Origin: Nymphaea colorata
Taxonomy: Eukaryota; Streptophyta; Magnoliopsida; Nymphaeales; Nymphaeaceae
Assembly (NCBI RefSeq): GCF_008831285.2
Contig: NC_045145.1
Coordinates: 19,032,802-19,096,801 of the forward strand
Length of the DNA: 64,000 bases
Direction: 5' to 3'
A model generated the notes under the pieces. The model was given only the letters and a program-made list of their open reading frames with translations. It was not told the origin of the DNA and did no database searches. Within the stretch, counting starts at the first letter, position 1. Each line of letters starts with the position of its first letter. Both the position numbers and the translations under genes were made by a program. Below are positions 1 to 13,048 of the stretch, one piece after another.

Positions 1-1568
1 ATAAAACCGAACCTTGAATATTACTTTTACAAGTATTGCCGCTGAAACGCGCACAGAGTTGCACATTAGATTAGACCACGACGGGAAGACAGCCAACCTG
101 CAACTATCCGATTCATAATCATCAAAGTTCTGACAGAAAAAATGGATGCTATTTTATAGGTTCATAGTGGCTGCCAATGGCTTTAGCCTTTCTTGGAGCC
201 TGAAGAACTTTAAACCTCCGGCACATATATTACAATAAACATGTTCAGTTTCGTTTTTTCAGGTCTGCCAGTTTACCGTTCACTACCCTGCCTCATATAT
301 TACAGTACTCGATCGTTGGTAGCCAAAAACATATTATTCTATGTGCGTGTGTTGCTAATAAGAGAACCATTCATTACTGTTCTTGAGAATGCAAGAACAG
401 AACTTTCTTTTCTTGGTTTTCTTGTGTCCTACCAATAGGAAGGACACTAGAGGAGTGTGTGTGTGTATGTGTGTGAGAGGGAGAGCGAGAGAGAAAGAGA
501 GAAACGGCGATGGGGGAGTGCGTCTCATTCGTGTTTAATTGGAGTATACTCGTTCTGACTTGCCTATCAAAAAGAAATTACAGAACTAAAAATCGAATAC
601 CAAATGTAGGATCCAGAGCTCTTCCGGTTTTGTGTCTACAGAAGCTCCGATCTAAAGATCAGTTGAGGCCGTGATCTTAAATATGGGGATTTCAAATATG
701 TGGGATGAAAGGAACCTTCTGTTGCTAATTATCCGTCCATTGTTTAAACTATTCATGGTCATAGCAGATGAGGCATATCATCTCAACCTTTCGAATCGGT
801 TGGTCCTCTGAAAATGGTAGTCAAGGTAGGAGGACCTCTGCATTCTGTTGTAATTAGGTGACGGAAACTTTTATACAGATTAAAATAAGAGCATCACTTG
901 GTCCTCCTTAGCAGTGAGGGTGCACTCCCAAGTCAAACAGACAAAAACCCAACAACCCAGAGAGAGATGGAGTAGTAGCCAGTTGTTGCACATGCACATT
1001 ATTCAAAACTCACTACGCATCAGTTCTCAAACATAGTAAAGTGGGGCAAGATAAAGAAAGGCGAGGGAGGAAGAAAGAGGAAAAGGAAAAAAAAAACAGG
1101 AGCAATGAATCGTTGCAGAAAGCAAAAAAGTAAATATGCTTGCACATCAGTTGACTGACTGGACCTGTGTAGCTCCACAGCTGTTGCAAACTCATATTTT
1201 TCAGTACTGAAATCTGACTGTCTAGCAGAATTCCATCATCTGCACAAAAAAAGGCAGCAGGTCGGATTCCGAAAAATTGTAGAATTTTTTTGAGAAGAAA
1301 AGTTTCAATAGGCAGTTGGGCAGGACTCCCCACAGTACCAGCAGACTGGAAAAGTAAGACCACAGAATTAAGAGAAAGAGGCCTTCTGTATAAAACAATT
1401 TCGAAAAAAAAAAACTAAAAGGATAACCATGAACAACAAGCAGAAAATGAAAAACCAATTCAAGGATATGGAGCAAGTGGTTGAATCTTAGCCTATTCAA
1501 AAATAGATGAAACGCCCACATGTAAGCCTCCATATTTGCATAAAACGAAGACCTTAGGCCTGCTGAGG
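1..1568. other. Flank 3' of GRF, no gene recognised
   Basis: No convincing coding region on either strand. The longest frame on the minus strand reads through a dinucleotide microsatellite and is not a gene. The part nearest 1.7 kb probably holds the GRF 3' UTR. An imperfect TG/AG microsatellite lies at about 454-503. Confidence 0.5.
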
Positions 1569-1569
1569 G

Positions 1570-1571
1570 GT

Positions 1572-1625
<54 letters not shown>
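1570..1625. repeat. (TG)n(AG)n compound microsatellite
   Basis: About 26 bases of TG repeats pass directly into about 30 bases of AG repeats, roughly 100 bp past the GRF stop codon and so possibly within its 3' UTR. The long minus-strand reading frame here encodes Ser-Leu and His-Thr dipeptides from the repeat and is not a gene. Confidence 0.95.
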
Positions 1626-1626
<1 letters not shown>

Positions 1627-1727
1627 GTTGCACTTCCGAAGATCAAAATAGGAAGATAAACCACATAAAAGAAGATAAAATCTTAGGAATTGGTTGCAGA
1701 TTATAACCCTTATGTTGCCTATGAGGA

Positions 1728-3151
1728 TCACGAATTAGTGGAAGAAAAATCTGAAGACGCCATGGGGATGGAAATCGAGAGCTGGGTGGTTGAGAAAGAC
1801 TTGTCATTGGATCGATCTTCACCGAAGCCAGACCAAGAATCCCTGTCTTTAGGCCAATCATCGAAGAAGCACCGAAGTGGCTGAACTTCTTGCGCTCTCT
1901 GGTCTTCTCTCATGCTCCTAGATTGTTCTGCCATGAAATCGTTGCCTAAAAAACAATGCTGCGGCTGCTGCCTTGAAAGATCTTCAATTGTCACAAACTG
2001 TGAGAAGTCATTCTGCAAGATAGAGTCATTTGTCTCCTTCTTCTGGTCATGAATGCCAAGTTTGAGCGGCATTAAACTCCACTGATTCTCTTGAGAAGTA
2101 GCTTCGGCGCTTCTCGAACTGCCCGAACCTCTTGAGAGGAAAGACTGCTCATCTACATCCTCTTTCAATGCATGAAAATATCTACAAGAAAAAAAAATGC
2201 AGATTAAATGAACATATCACTTGCATCATTCAAAATAGACTACGCAATCTATGTGCATATGTATGGGATCAAATAAAAGAGATGAACGAATATATGAAAT
2301 TAAGTTCAATGTAATTGCTGTGATTGGTTCTAAACAGCAAAACAGACGGAGATGCACACCTGTAGTCCTTGTCCGAAGAAGAATATGAACCCGAGTCAAG
2401 TTGTAGAGGGATACCGCTTGGCTGGTGTGAGAATCCAATGTTGAAGGCTGTGGAAGAGGAGGAACGGGAGCCATGCAACGGAAGGAATGGAACAGCCTGG
2501 TGATTGGCAGCCAGTAAAGATTTGGATGAAGATGAGGATGAAGAGGATGGTTGAGTCGTTGGGGATGGGTTCACTTCCACATGCTTTCTTGAACGGTTCC
2601 GGCCTCTGTGCATGTGCCGCTCACAGTACTTCGAGTCCGGAAATGCATCCTTGGAGCATCTCCATTTTTTCCCATCTGTTCTCCTGCATCTGCCAGGCTC
2701 AGGGTCTGCTTTCCTACCGAAACCCATCTGCAAGCAACCCCATCCTACTGAAAAAGAAAAAAAGTGACAAAGCAAAAAACTGGGGATAATTACACAAGGC
2801 AACACAAAAAGGCAAAATATTCCACTGATTTTATTTTGTTCAATATGATACAAAAGCACGACATCACTGAACCACAAAATGGACCAAAATGAAAGGCACT
2901 TGAACAATCGTTGAGAACACGAGGACCGAAAAAGGGAAATGAGAACGGGTTAATAGTTAGAAAAGAAGAGCATTACCAGTTGGTTGATGAAGAAGCGATG
3001 CGGAGATGGAATCAAAACTTCTTCTTAGGGGCAGTACAAGGTCAGGAGGAACAGGGACTCCGGCCACCATGTACTTAAAGATGAGAGCTTGGTGTTCAAG
3101 TTCTTGCCATTGTGATGCAGTAAAAGGGGGCCTGTTCCTTGTGTTGATCAT
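1728..3151 (-). CDS. GRF: Growth-regulating factor (GRF) transcription factor, 3 coding exons, 338 aa
   Basis: Plant-specific nuclear transcription factor that works with GIF co-activators to promote cell proliferation in leaves and other organs. Coding exons on the minus strand are 3151-2977, 2747-2360 and 2181-1728 (TGA); all introns are GT-AG and the phases match. The QLQ domain (about residues 10-44, [12 protein letters not shown]) binds GIF. The WRC domain (about 73-115) has the C3H zinc-binding set C79, C89, C100 and H103, and a basic RGRNRSRK stretch. A Ser-rich linker follows (125-133). Family motifs FFD (LRCFFDDWP, about 290-297) and TQL (TTQLSISIP, about 319-327) lie near the C-terminus. 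The start ATG at 3151 is the first in frame after an in-frame TAG; a 5'-UTR intron is possible because a pyrimidine tract and an AG lie just upstream. Length fits smaller GRFs. The exact paralogue cannot be assigned. Confidence 0.95.
2575..2595 (-). promoter_or_regulatory. miR396 target site in GRF mRNA
   Basis: On the plus strand this reads TTCCACATGCTTTCTTGAAC, which is the miR396 sequence with one inserted T after TTCCACA. In the mRNA this is the usual GRF-type miR396 site with a one-nucleotide bulge, where A replaces the common bulged base. It lies in the codons for the basic RSRKHVE segment of the WRC domain, the position where the site is conserved in angiosperm GRFs. It predicts post-transcriptional repression by miR396. 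Confidence 0.9.
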
Positions 3152-4441
3152 GTCCCTCTATTGAGCCAATACCCACGTAGAAGGAACGGAAAAAAATGGA
3201 AAAAAAAAAACAAAAAAAAGAGGGAAAATGGAGGAGAAGAAAAGGATGGTGCAAGAATGGTAGCAGTCCTCAGCAGCAGCAACAGCAGAAGTAGGGAACG
3301 AAACAATCAGTCTGCCTTCTCTTTTTCTCTTCAATCTCTGCGGAAATGCAGAGATTTCAAGCAGGAGGGTGCCTGAACATTTTCTCGGTAGCAGAATCTT
3401 TGATACATGGATAAAAATAAGACTAAGACTCTGCTCTGCAGTTTGCTGCTGCCATTATGACTGCGACGCTCTGGCCTTGTCTCTCTGCCATGTTTACGGA
3501 AACCCATAAACATGGGGTCAAGCGAAGTGATGAAAGAAAAAATTAAAAATGAGAGGAGGGAATTACCACTTCTACCATATACCATCTTTTCTCTTGCCTT
3601 TTCTTTTCCTGTCCTTTTTAAATACTTCCAGCCGGGTGCATTCTCCTCCAGTTTTCCACCTGAAGCCACTTGCAGCAACTTGACTTGTTTAATCATGAAA
3701 GGAGTTCTTGTGGTAAGCAAACTTCTGCCAGCAGACTATAAAGTGTCTTGTCAGAAATGAAGTAGGACTTTAAATAACGTCAAGTCTGAACGTTTAGACC
3801 TGCACCAAAGAACACGATCGATTAATGTTAAAATACTAGAACCATGTAAAAAAGTTGGAAACTCCAACACCATTTATCAGCATCTTCCTTCCCGCTTTCC
3901 CACCTTCAAAAAATACCACGAGTTCCTGGCTCCATTTTACCACAAACACCCCTCTCTTCACTCAAGAACTGTGAACCATCACCGATCCCATAATGATCAC
4001 AACGCCTCCTTCTCCGTGACATTTCTGTAAATGCACACTGTCTGAGGTCTAGGTCTGCAGCATTAGCACTCTTGCCGAAATGTTCATTTATGCACCCCTA
4101 CAGTGTATGCCTCCAATCTCCGGATGTTTATTGGAGAACATATACTGGTGCATTCTGGAGGTAAGAATGCTTATGGATCCCAAACAATAAATAAGCCAAG
4201 GTTTCAATTGTGTCTCCCTGCGCTATTGCTCCCTACCGTTTGTTCACCTTCTCTTAGTACAAAGTAAGCATGCTTAGTACAGGTCGGTGGCCCAGAAGCC
4301 ATTTCTACAGCCACCATGCTGGAAGATAAAAGTCCTTTATTCTGTGCTACTTGACAGATCTAGTTTTAGAAGAGAACCTCCTTTACATCAAAGAGATCTG
4401 TTATATACCGTGAAAGAGGACTAAAGAAAACGGAGAAAGAC

Positions 4442-4472
<31 letters not shown>

Positions 4473-6250
4473 GACAAACCAGAGGAGGAAGAACTGGAGT
4501 TGGTTGTCAATGGAGGATGTTGTCATGCTGGAGGGCAGGCATGTTGAACTCTTGCATGCATGTCTCTGCGTCTTCGCAACCTGGTGGTTACTGTTCATGC
4601 TCAGCGAGAAAAGCCAAGAGATGATAGCAAAGATTCTCTTGGGGCGGGGGAGGAGGAGGAGAAGGAGGGGGCACGACTTACAAAGCGGCCACCGTATGTT
4701 TCCCATTCAAAAGCTAACAGTAAGTAGCAGAAGATGCGCTGCTTGGGTGGGACCGACTGCTATTTCTGATTGGTGTCAAGGACGCACAGCACCCTGTCAC
4801 TGTGTCATATAGCATAAAGCAAAGCGCTTCTCTCTCATTCTCTTTCTCTCTGTCTCTGCGTTCCTTCTGCTTTGGCACGGTTCGCAACCACTTGGTGTAT
4901 AAAGAAAGAAGTTGATTAAACTGAAACGATCTCAAGGATATCATCACTCATCAGGTCGTTTAAAAGGAGTACCACGCGTACTGGTTTAAGAAAACAAGAG
5001 TTCATGACCGACCGCTTCAAACGGGGCTTCTGAGACAGCGAAAGAGAGAGAGGACTGGCGTACACCAGACATGAACAGTGAAGAACAAGGGAAAACTCCA
5101 AAATACGGCCTTTAGTGATAGTTTGAAAGTGCTGCTAAAGGGTTTTCCGATGCGATTTTCAGCATGTTTTCTCCCCTTTTTCACTGTCGGGTTCGTCAAG
5201 GCTTCTTGTGGCCCTCAGTTCCTTAGTTCTTCACAGAAAGCATCTGCTGAAGGCCCCTTCCCTTTATTAACAACAACAATTACCCAAAAAAATTACTGTA
5301 GTTCTTCATTTTGATTGGTCTAAGGCATTTTAGCAATGTTATTACTGCCCTCTCTCTCAGTCTCTCTCTCTCGCACACAGGGTAAAATGGTTAGATCTTT
5401 CTCTGTAAATATGCACATTTACTTTTTTTTTATGTAAACTGCAACTTTCATTTAAATGCATGATCCTTTGATATTTTAAAATCTTCAAATACCCAACTTA
5501 TTTGACGTAATAAATGATCATACTAAAAGGCAAATGCCTTAGAATTCTTTCATGTGGTCAAGTTCAAATAAGAAAATTGGAAAATTCAGAATGGTCACAC
5601 TCACACCTCCTTACACCAGGAGGAACAAATGAGAGAGAGGGGAAAGGGGGGGGGGGGATCAGTAAGTGATTGAACTCCACTGTGGAAGTGCAACAAGTAC
5701 TTGACATAAAGTACTTTGTAGAGTGTAAAGAAACAGAGCAAAGTAAAAGTGAAGGGAGATAAAGTTCCAAGATGGGGTAACTATAGTACAATATACAAGA
5801 ACGACATCCATGGCCCCAGAAGGTTGATAGCAATCAGTTCAGAACAGTGCAAGGCGTGCGAGTTAAAACTGTAAAACCTAGCACTAATGTATTACCCGGC
5901 GGACGCAGAAGCATACTGGTGATACCGTTCACCGAAACGGTGCTCAAAAGAGTGAGACGTAAGGTCGAAGACTTTCCATCCTTCAATTGTTCGACCTTTC
6001 CCTTGTTCTTCTTCAGTTTAATGAGGAAAGAATAAAAACAAAAGCGATGTCGTTTCTGCAACAGTGATGAAGCCAAGTGAACCATCATCTTCAGGTTTTT
6101 TAAGAACATGAGTGAAATCTTATGGTCCACCTTTCAATTAAAATATTGTAAAGTGTTGTAAGGTCTCCATGCAACCCTAACTCAAGAGCTAGGAGAGGAA
6201 AGGGAGGGAGTTTGGGCTTCTTGAACATTGGCCCTAAAGGCTGGACACTC
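3152..6250. other. GRF upstream region, no gene recognised
   Basis: Probable GRF 5' UTR and promoter followed by intergenic DNA. Contains purine/pyrimidine tracts, a 29-base A run at 4442-4470, CT-rich stretches near 5350-5380 and a G run at about 5648-5658. Short frames on both strands show no recognised domain. Confidence 0.4.
4442..4470. repeat. poly(A) run, 29 bases
   Basis: Uninterrupted A homopolymer. No adjacent coding or LINE-like sequence was recognised that would make it a retroposition tail, so it is listed only as a simple repeat. Confidence 0.9.
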
Positions 6251-6254
6251 AACT

Positions 6255-6396
6255 AGGCGGTCGCCGGGTATCCGGAACCCAGCTCGACTCGGACCCAGGC
6301 TCGGGCCTAAAAAAAAGGTATTTGGGCGGCTTGACTCGTTATCGGTCGGCCCGAATGGGTCCGATAAGCCTGATTCAGGCTCGATAATTTATTTTT

Positions 6397-6433
<37 letters not shown>

Positions 6434-6590
6434 GTTTATTATAATTAATTCTATTTATATATTATTTTATATTTTTTAAATTTAATCAGATAAGGCTTGG
6501 GCTTGGGTTTTCCGAGTCGGTTCAAGTTTGACCTGTTTTTTTGGATGTCGGGCTGAGCCGGGTCGAGCCAACTGGATGCCCAGGCTTAAT
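6255..6590. mobile_element. MITE-like element with imperfect terminal inverted repeats
   Basis: The left end (GCCGGGTATCC...GCTCGACTCGG) matches the reverse complement of the right end (...GGGTCGAGCC...GGATGCCCAGGC) with several differences. The interior is AT-rich with about 15 TA repeats at 6400-6430. There is no coding capacity. This structure fits a degraded non-autonomous DNA transposon; a hAT-type origin is a guess. No clean target-site duplication was found. Confidence 0.55.
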
Positions 6591-7248
6591 TGCCCCAAAA
6601 TAACAAATCAAATGTCAGCGGGTATGCACGGCATCAAAAAACAAAAAGCAAGATCAATGAACATAAGTCTTGCCAACAATACTTTTTTAATACTAAAATA
6701 AGAGATAGGCTCATCCGCACCTGCCTGATTCAGCATGGAAAATGACCAGTCCATGTTTGGCCTCTAGATCTAGATCCGCCTCCACTACTAGGAAAATCTT
6801 TAATCATGAGGATGAGGTGGGCAAAAAGGATCCACACTTGACTCTCCAAACTCTAATTCCAAAATCTCTACATAGATATTAATGTGTTTACATGTTAGTG
6901 ACCCTCTCAACTTGCGGCCACCAAACTTATCCTTCTTTTTCTTGCACACAAAGTAAGTTATCTTGTAGGAACACTAGGAGACAAGCGGCATAGATCGGAT
7001 GGATTCACAAGTTGAGATATCAAAGACAACATTGTGAAGCTAAACTGCTTTTGTTTGCTTTTTTGAAAAGTTAGTTACTCTTGACATAGTAGCCTATGAG
7101 TTTATTAAAATGGCCCACTCTGTCTTCATTGTCATCATATTTTCTTTCACATTCCTTGGAGCTTGCAAGTATAAAAGAACCCAATTTGTCATTTTCCAAA
7201 ATGCCCCTCGACATTTATGTTTTTTTTTTATTATTATTGAAGATTAAA
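6591..7248. other. Intergenic, nothing recognised
   Basis: AT-rich sequence between two MITE-like elements. No reading frame with a recognisable domain and no clear repeat was seen. Confidence 0.4.
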
Positions 7249-7700
7249 GGCGTGTTTGGATAACACCCTAAAGCGGCATTTTAGAGGCAAAAAGCTGTTT
7301 AAAAGTTAATAAGTGTTTGAGAGATTGCCAAAATTAGGTTTAAAAATCCTAGTTTGAGCAAAACAGTCTTGAATAACTTTTTCTCAAGTTTTTGGCAGAA
7401 AACTCTGTTTTGTATGCAGCGGGTGGAGTTAGGAATTTTATAGTTTCAAAATGTTAACAAGAGCCAAAATTGAATTTTTCAATTTTTTTACATACGTTAA
7501 ACTAATTTTTTTAAATTTGCATATACATTTTTTATAAAATCTGAAAGGGGGCCAAGGCCCTTCCAGCCCCCTGCCTTTGCTGTTGTTTGTGTGTGTCACC
7601 TAAATATGCAAACTGGGTTTCAAAATTTGAACAAAAAATTAGTTTTTAACAAAACTTGGTTTTTAACAAACGATGTTTTTTTAGGGTGTCGTTCAAGCAT
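7249..7700. mobile_element. MITE-like element with ACACCCTAAA/TTTAGGGTGT ends
   Basis: The left end reads GGCGTGTTTGGATAACACCCTAAA and the right end TTTTTTTAGGGTGTCGTTCAAGC, an imperfect inverted pair sharing ACACCCTAAA. The interior is AT-rich and non-coding. The right half resembles 14968-15114, so this is a dispersed family. Fits a non-autonomous DNA transposon. Confidence 0.6.
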
Positions 7701-9083
7701 TACCTAAAGCATTCGGATTCATGCCAAAATATTCATGAAAATGGTAATATCTAATTTAAATAATTATAAAAAGCTAACTTACTATTCAGTTTTGAAGAAG
7801 CGCTGCAGCAGTCGGGATTTGAGACTCCCTCCAATCAATCTCATATCGGACGGGAAACTAAAATGGCCTTAGGGGAAAGAAAAAAAAAATGAGATTATCC
7901 AAAATATTTTAGTAAAATCTAAATAACATAGAACATACTCGTATGAATCACTTGATCAGTCTACGTTTGTGCATAGAAGGACTTATATTTATTAGATCGA
8001 ATCCTACAACCCAAATTGTTCGGACAAGTAACTCTTAATCTCTTTTAGATGGTCATATCCAATAGGAGAGAGTCAATTGACTGAATTGTCTAAGAATATA
8101 TATATACATATATATATTTATGTTTGATACTTTTAAGATAGGGGGCATGACAACATGGTTAGCACAATAAAATTTTTGAATTATTATTATTGTATATACG
8201 TGTGTGTGTGTATATATGACGTTGCTGCATGAGATGTCACGTGCTGTGGCTTTTTCTATGTGCAGTACTGTGCTTTGTGGGCTCTCTCTGGCTAACTCTA
8301 TGCATGCCGCATGTAAAGTCCATTACATATGCGGCAGAACTTTTCTGGTTTGTTTCCTTCTGCTTTCCGGACAAAAGATAAACAGTCGCCTTCAACGAAA
8401 TAGTGATGGGGGCTTTTGGATTCTACTGGTAGCTGCATGCCAGAGAGAGTGATGATGACGACGATGAAGATGCCGTGGAGCGTCGCCTGTTGTTGCTGCT
8501 TCTCTGGCCCCATCCCTCCCTCCTCCCATCCTTCCATTTATACTGATGACCTCCATGATCTCACTGACACGAAACCTACGTTGTCTTAATTAGCTGCTCT
8601 GTCGGATGTCGATCGCCCATGCCAGTTGCGACGGTAGAACTTCACATTTTCTTTATAATTTTGTTCCAGAAATTATAATTTCATGTCAACTTTTTAACTT
8701 TTAACCTTGTAGATGTGATCATCATCTACTACAGTAACTAAAATTGAAACTTTTGTATCCGTTTATGTTGCATGCATGGCTGGGACAGATCTTATAACAA
8801 AAACTGATTAATATTTTAACTGCCCTAGTCTTGGATTCTTTCATTATCATGACCTCTAATTTTCAATCCTTGTAGCCTGCATGGGGAGGCACTCTTCACA
8901 GAGTTTTCATGTTTTAAGAGGCAGTCTTATACACCGCCATAACTAAGTTGACTCAGTCATAATCTACTCATAAAGAAACCTTGAGGGGCCACCCATCGAG
9001 CTTCTACACAAGCTAACACAATTATGGACCCTATGGATATGGAGGGCAGAGGGGATCCTTACACAAGCTAACAACAATCCCGG

Positions 9084-9084
<1 letters not shown>
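7701..9084. other. Intergenic, nothing recognised
   Basis: AT-rich DNA with a TA-type low-complexity stretch near 8095-8120. Short overlapping frames at 8200-8540 on both strands have no recognised domain. Confidence 0.4.
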
Positions 9085-9122
<38 letters not shown>

Positions 9123-9335
9123 GACACTAAGAGCCAAGAAGAAAAGGAAGAAGAAGACACAAGGATTTTAAGTAGTTTAGAGACAACGTTCTCCTACGTC
9201 TACGGCCTCACAGAGTTTTTTTCACTATGAAACAAAAAAGTGCCCCTCTTAAACATGGGGATAGAATAAACTCACAAAAGGCAAAAATTATAAAAATGCC
9301 CTTACTTATACCTTGGCCCATTCACACATGCGCAT
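9085..9335 (+). mobile_element. LTR-retrotransposon LTR fragment
   Basis: After a CT microsatellite (9085-9120), the sequence GACACAAGGATTTTAAGTAG, then TTTAGAGACAACGTTCTCCTAC, then TTAAACATGGGGATAG, is clearly related to the LTR-like block at 58609-59021. The same motif order and spacing appear in both. Motifs of this kind are common in plant Copia LTRs. The ends are not defined and no internal coding region is attached. Confidence 0.6.
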
Positions 9336-9336
9336 G

Positions 9337-9376
<40 letters not shown>
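9337..9376. repeat. (CA)n(GA)n microsatellite
   Basis: CA repeats run directly into GA repeats. Reading frames through it encode repeats such as THTHTQRERERE and are not genes. Confidence 0.9.
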
Positions 9377-9379
9377 CCA

Positions 9380-12300
9380 CATTTGCCTCTTGGGTCAATC
9401 AAGCTACCACATACACAAGTTTATTCATGATGTACAAGTTTATTCATGTTCGCTTAGCATTTGATCACAATTTTCTAGAACTTGAAATTTTATCATCTGA
9501 TGATGAATAGGTTTAATTACTTTCAAGCATTGCAGGGTTTTGTTGATTCTTGTGAAAAATCAACGGTTTATACTTCTTGAACGTTAGGTTGCTTGTAATT
9601 TAACAATTCATCATATAGGAAGATAATAAACATACTAACCATATTCGAATGAAATTACTCCATGTTGCTGAAAACTAGATTATGAAAACAAGGATCGAGT
9701 TCCCTGTTTCTTAGTTCCTTGCCTTAAAAGCTATTGTCTTTGAGACACGAAGTGGAAAATTGTCATCTTCTTGTTCGTATTAGCCTATCCATAAGACAGA
9801 ACTGGTCATGCTATTAGAAATCTTAATTCTTTAGAGGACATTTAATAACAAGAACACTAATTTACAATCTTGAAACACATTTTCAGAGTAGCATATTCTT
9901 GTTCAGAAAAAGAATAGTGTGATTATGGATACTATTCCTACACTCAAATTCCTAACATAGTCATACCGGCCCAATTCTGTAAGAGAAATATGGTGTTCTT
10001 GAATGTTCTTGAAACAAGAATTCAACATGTATTTCAGAAACACCCATTTAGTTATATATTATGTACTTTTTCTTTCTTGCCTTGTATTTTCTTTCTCCAA
10101 AGCGGTGGTGTGTTTGTGGTAGCATTCAAAGTGATTTCGCCTCTTAATATTAACCTAAGGCGACCGACGTATCCAGCTTTCTTTTATGAGCGGCCACATT
10201 ATTGGAAGAATTTGCAAAAGGATACAGCATTTTTCAGAATACCTTGATGTATGTATTCAAGGGGTCGTTTGACAACAGTAACACGTTGTGATGACCCATG
10301 AATCTACCCAAAAGATAGGAAAAATTCATGAAATACTATAATGTACTATTTCATGAACATGTTCATTCTTTTAGCATATTCATAGGACAGAAACAGTGTA
10401 TTGTTGTTGCTGAACAGTTCCTAAAACTGTGTGACTGGGCAATCACCATGTCATGCTCGAGTTGATTGACGGAAGGAGATTCTCCAATATCTCATTATAT
10501 TGGCGCTTATCTACGAAGGTGAAAACATAATTCCCTGTTTGAAATTGATCATAAAAGGCTGTCCAAGTAAAACTTCCGTTAAAATGTTCGGACAGGATGA
10601 ATCTTTTATGTTTCAGATGGCGAATAAGAAGCCTTGACCCATGTTCTTGGAATATGGATGAGGATGGTTTGTTCGTGTCCAATCTATGAATTGTTGTGAG
10701 CATTCTGTTCTTACAGCAAGAAGATTTTGTTAACTTTCGCCTACTTCTGGATTTTAGTTAAGTACTCTTCAAATCTACAGATGGTTGGGCTTAGTCCAGC
10801 GACCAGGTGCAGTTTTTTTAATCCTTATTCCTCAACCTGCCCATGTCAAGTGTTAGACTCGGACGGCCACATCAGGCGAATTTTTTAATCACTGAAAGAG
10901 CTGCAATTTCTTCATCTGCTCTGCTTAATATGTCTGCGTCTTTATAATTCTCCTCTTGGTGTTGTCAGCAAGTCTATACACTTCTGACAGCAAGAGTATC
11001 AGAGCTTGGTAAATATTTCTGTCGGTTATGCTTCCTGACTCAATAACTGAATTTTCATCAAAAGGTTCAATGCATGACTCGATAGCTTGGTCTCCAGTAT
11101 TAAACTAATGAGAATTTCGAATTTGGTTTTCTGTCTAAAGGTCATTCACTCACTATTGGTATTCTACAACGAGTTTTAGAATGTTGGTTTTGTGTTGGTG
11201 GCTCTTGTAGGGCTGCTTTGTGGTACCATGGATGAGAAACCTGAGAATTTTCCTCCTCCCCAGATGAAGCCAGGAACTAAGAAGACACAGTTGAGTACAA
11301 CAAATGAAACAGAGCAAAAGAAAGGGGGAAAAATTTTGTATAACATTATGATTCAAGGAGTCGTCAATAATTTTGACTTTTCTTCCCACGTGAAAGCGAT
11401 GACTGAAATCTGAGAACGCTTAGAATACTAGTTATCTTTCGATGCTTGGATGATGTCCTTTGTTTGCTTGGGCGTGAGGAATCTTAGGGCACTCGATTTC
11501 CTAAGAATATTTGAAAAGCACTTTAGCTTAGTAACGAATCTTTTTAAGGTACTTTCAAATCACTATTTCCTTTCAGTGTAATAAATGATGTTCTCTTCTC
11601 TGGAATCGGAGATGTCTCTCTTTGGGTACCACCAAAAGTAAAATTTTTGGCATTTCTTCCACTGGTTTGGTGGAAAACGAATCAGCGAATGGTACCCAAT
11701 TTCATGATTTTGCCCTACTGTTTCTTCTCCACCAGAGCATATTAGAATCGTATGTCTTACATATCTTCTGATTTTCTATGATGGCAGCGCACAGAGAATG
11801 AATGAGGGAAGAATATTGCAGTGGCATTTCTCTTCGGCTTTACAACACAAATTGGTACATACATGGCTATTCCGAGTTGATGAAGTGAAACTAATAAAGA
11901 ATGAAGATCACTTCTTGTGAACTGGGAAATGCAAACACGTTGGAAAGAAAAAGGAAAGAAATGCTCTTCATGCATGTTGAAGAGACACATGACCAAGAAA
12001 CGAGGCGTTTCTAAAGGTCGTCTGAAATGGGAAGGACAAAAATTTCTTCCTCCCCATTGTAGTGGGCCGATATAACTTATGATTTTGGTTCTTCAAGATC
12101 TAATCTTAACCCCTGAAAAATGCTTGCCATGTCCTGTTTACTTTCGATGAGTGAAAGTTGACCTGAAGACGATGCTTTAGTCCATTGTCGAGCTACCAGA
12201 TATGAATTATGAGATTCGATTCGTTTGGTACATTTATTCAAGGTCGACCGTTCCACCTTGATTAAGATTCAAGACGAAAGCTGTCAAGTTTTTCTTTTCG

Positions 12301-13048
12301 ATAGTTTCTTCACCAAATGTTCTAGCTACCCTCTTCTGCTTTATCGATGTGATATGTTCTGTTGGTCTATGTCCTTTCGATGGTCACTAATCGTCAACTT
12401 GTCATGATTCTTCCTCATTCGACAAATGGCAAGTTACGAAGACAATGGTGCGTTGGGTTCGTATCTCTGTTCCGTCTTGCAGTAAATTTGCCATCGATTT
12501 TACTGGATTTCTCTGAACTCGTCTCAGATCAGAGCATCTTGAGCACGCCAGCCAAAGGAATGTCTATTCAGCTTCGATTGTTCTTGAGCAAATCTTATAA
12601 GACCTTTTGAGGCACACAATTGGTTGCAATTGATTCATAAAAGTTGAAATTTCACGTTAGTATCCGTCGCAAGTACTGGTCTAGAGCTATAATTTTCATG
12701 AATTTTCCATTAGTTTGCTGCACTGGACTCCTCTTCTGAGCTCCCACTTGAAGAAGTTGTTTACTGTATCGTCATATTTGGCGTACTGGCGGCAAGTATA
12801 AAAAGGGTGATTAAAAACTTTACTGCAACGTCGACATGAGAGGTGGGAAAATTGTCCACAACTGCAAGAGCTGATGTAAGCCACCCTTAGACTTTCAAAA
12901 ATTTAATTTTCATCATCTTTGTTTTGAAAACTCCATTGTCTTTCCTTTCATCCCCTTTCTGATTCCCCTTTTGAAATTGGTCTGTCCGGGATTGACCCGG
13001 TATTATTTGTCGGCGGATGGTTTGTTCCCGAGACCTTTCGCGCACACA
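9380..13048. other. Long intergenic stretch, no gene recognised
   Basis: No frame above about 90 codons and no recognised domain. Parts of 10.4-12.6 kb have more even base composition than the flanks and could be badly decayed transposon or gene sequence, but no family could be assigned. Confidence 0.35.

Noticed and set aside
1222-1731. 169-codon minus-strand frame downstream of GRF
   Set aside because: It reads through the TG/AG microsatellite (SLSLSL, HTHTHT) and has no domain; it overlaps GRF 3' sequence in another frame.
3331-3720. 129-codon minus-strand frame upstream of GRF as a first coding exon
   Set aside because: An in-frame TAG precedes the QLQ exon ATG, and the frame shows no GRF similarity; it is more likely 5' UTR or promoter.
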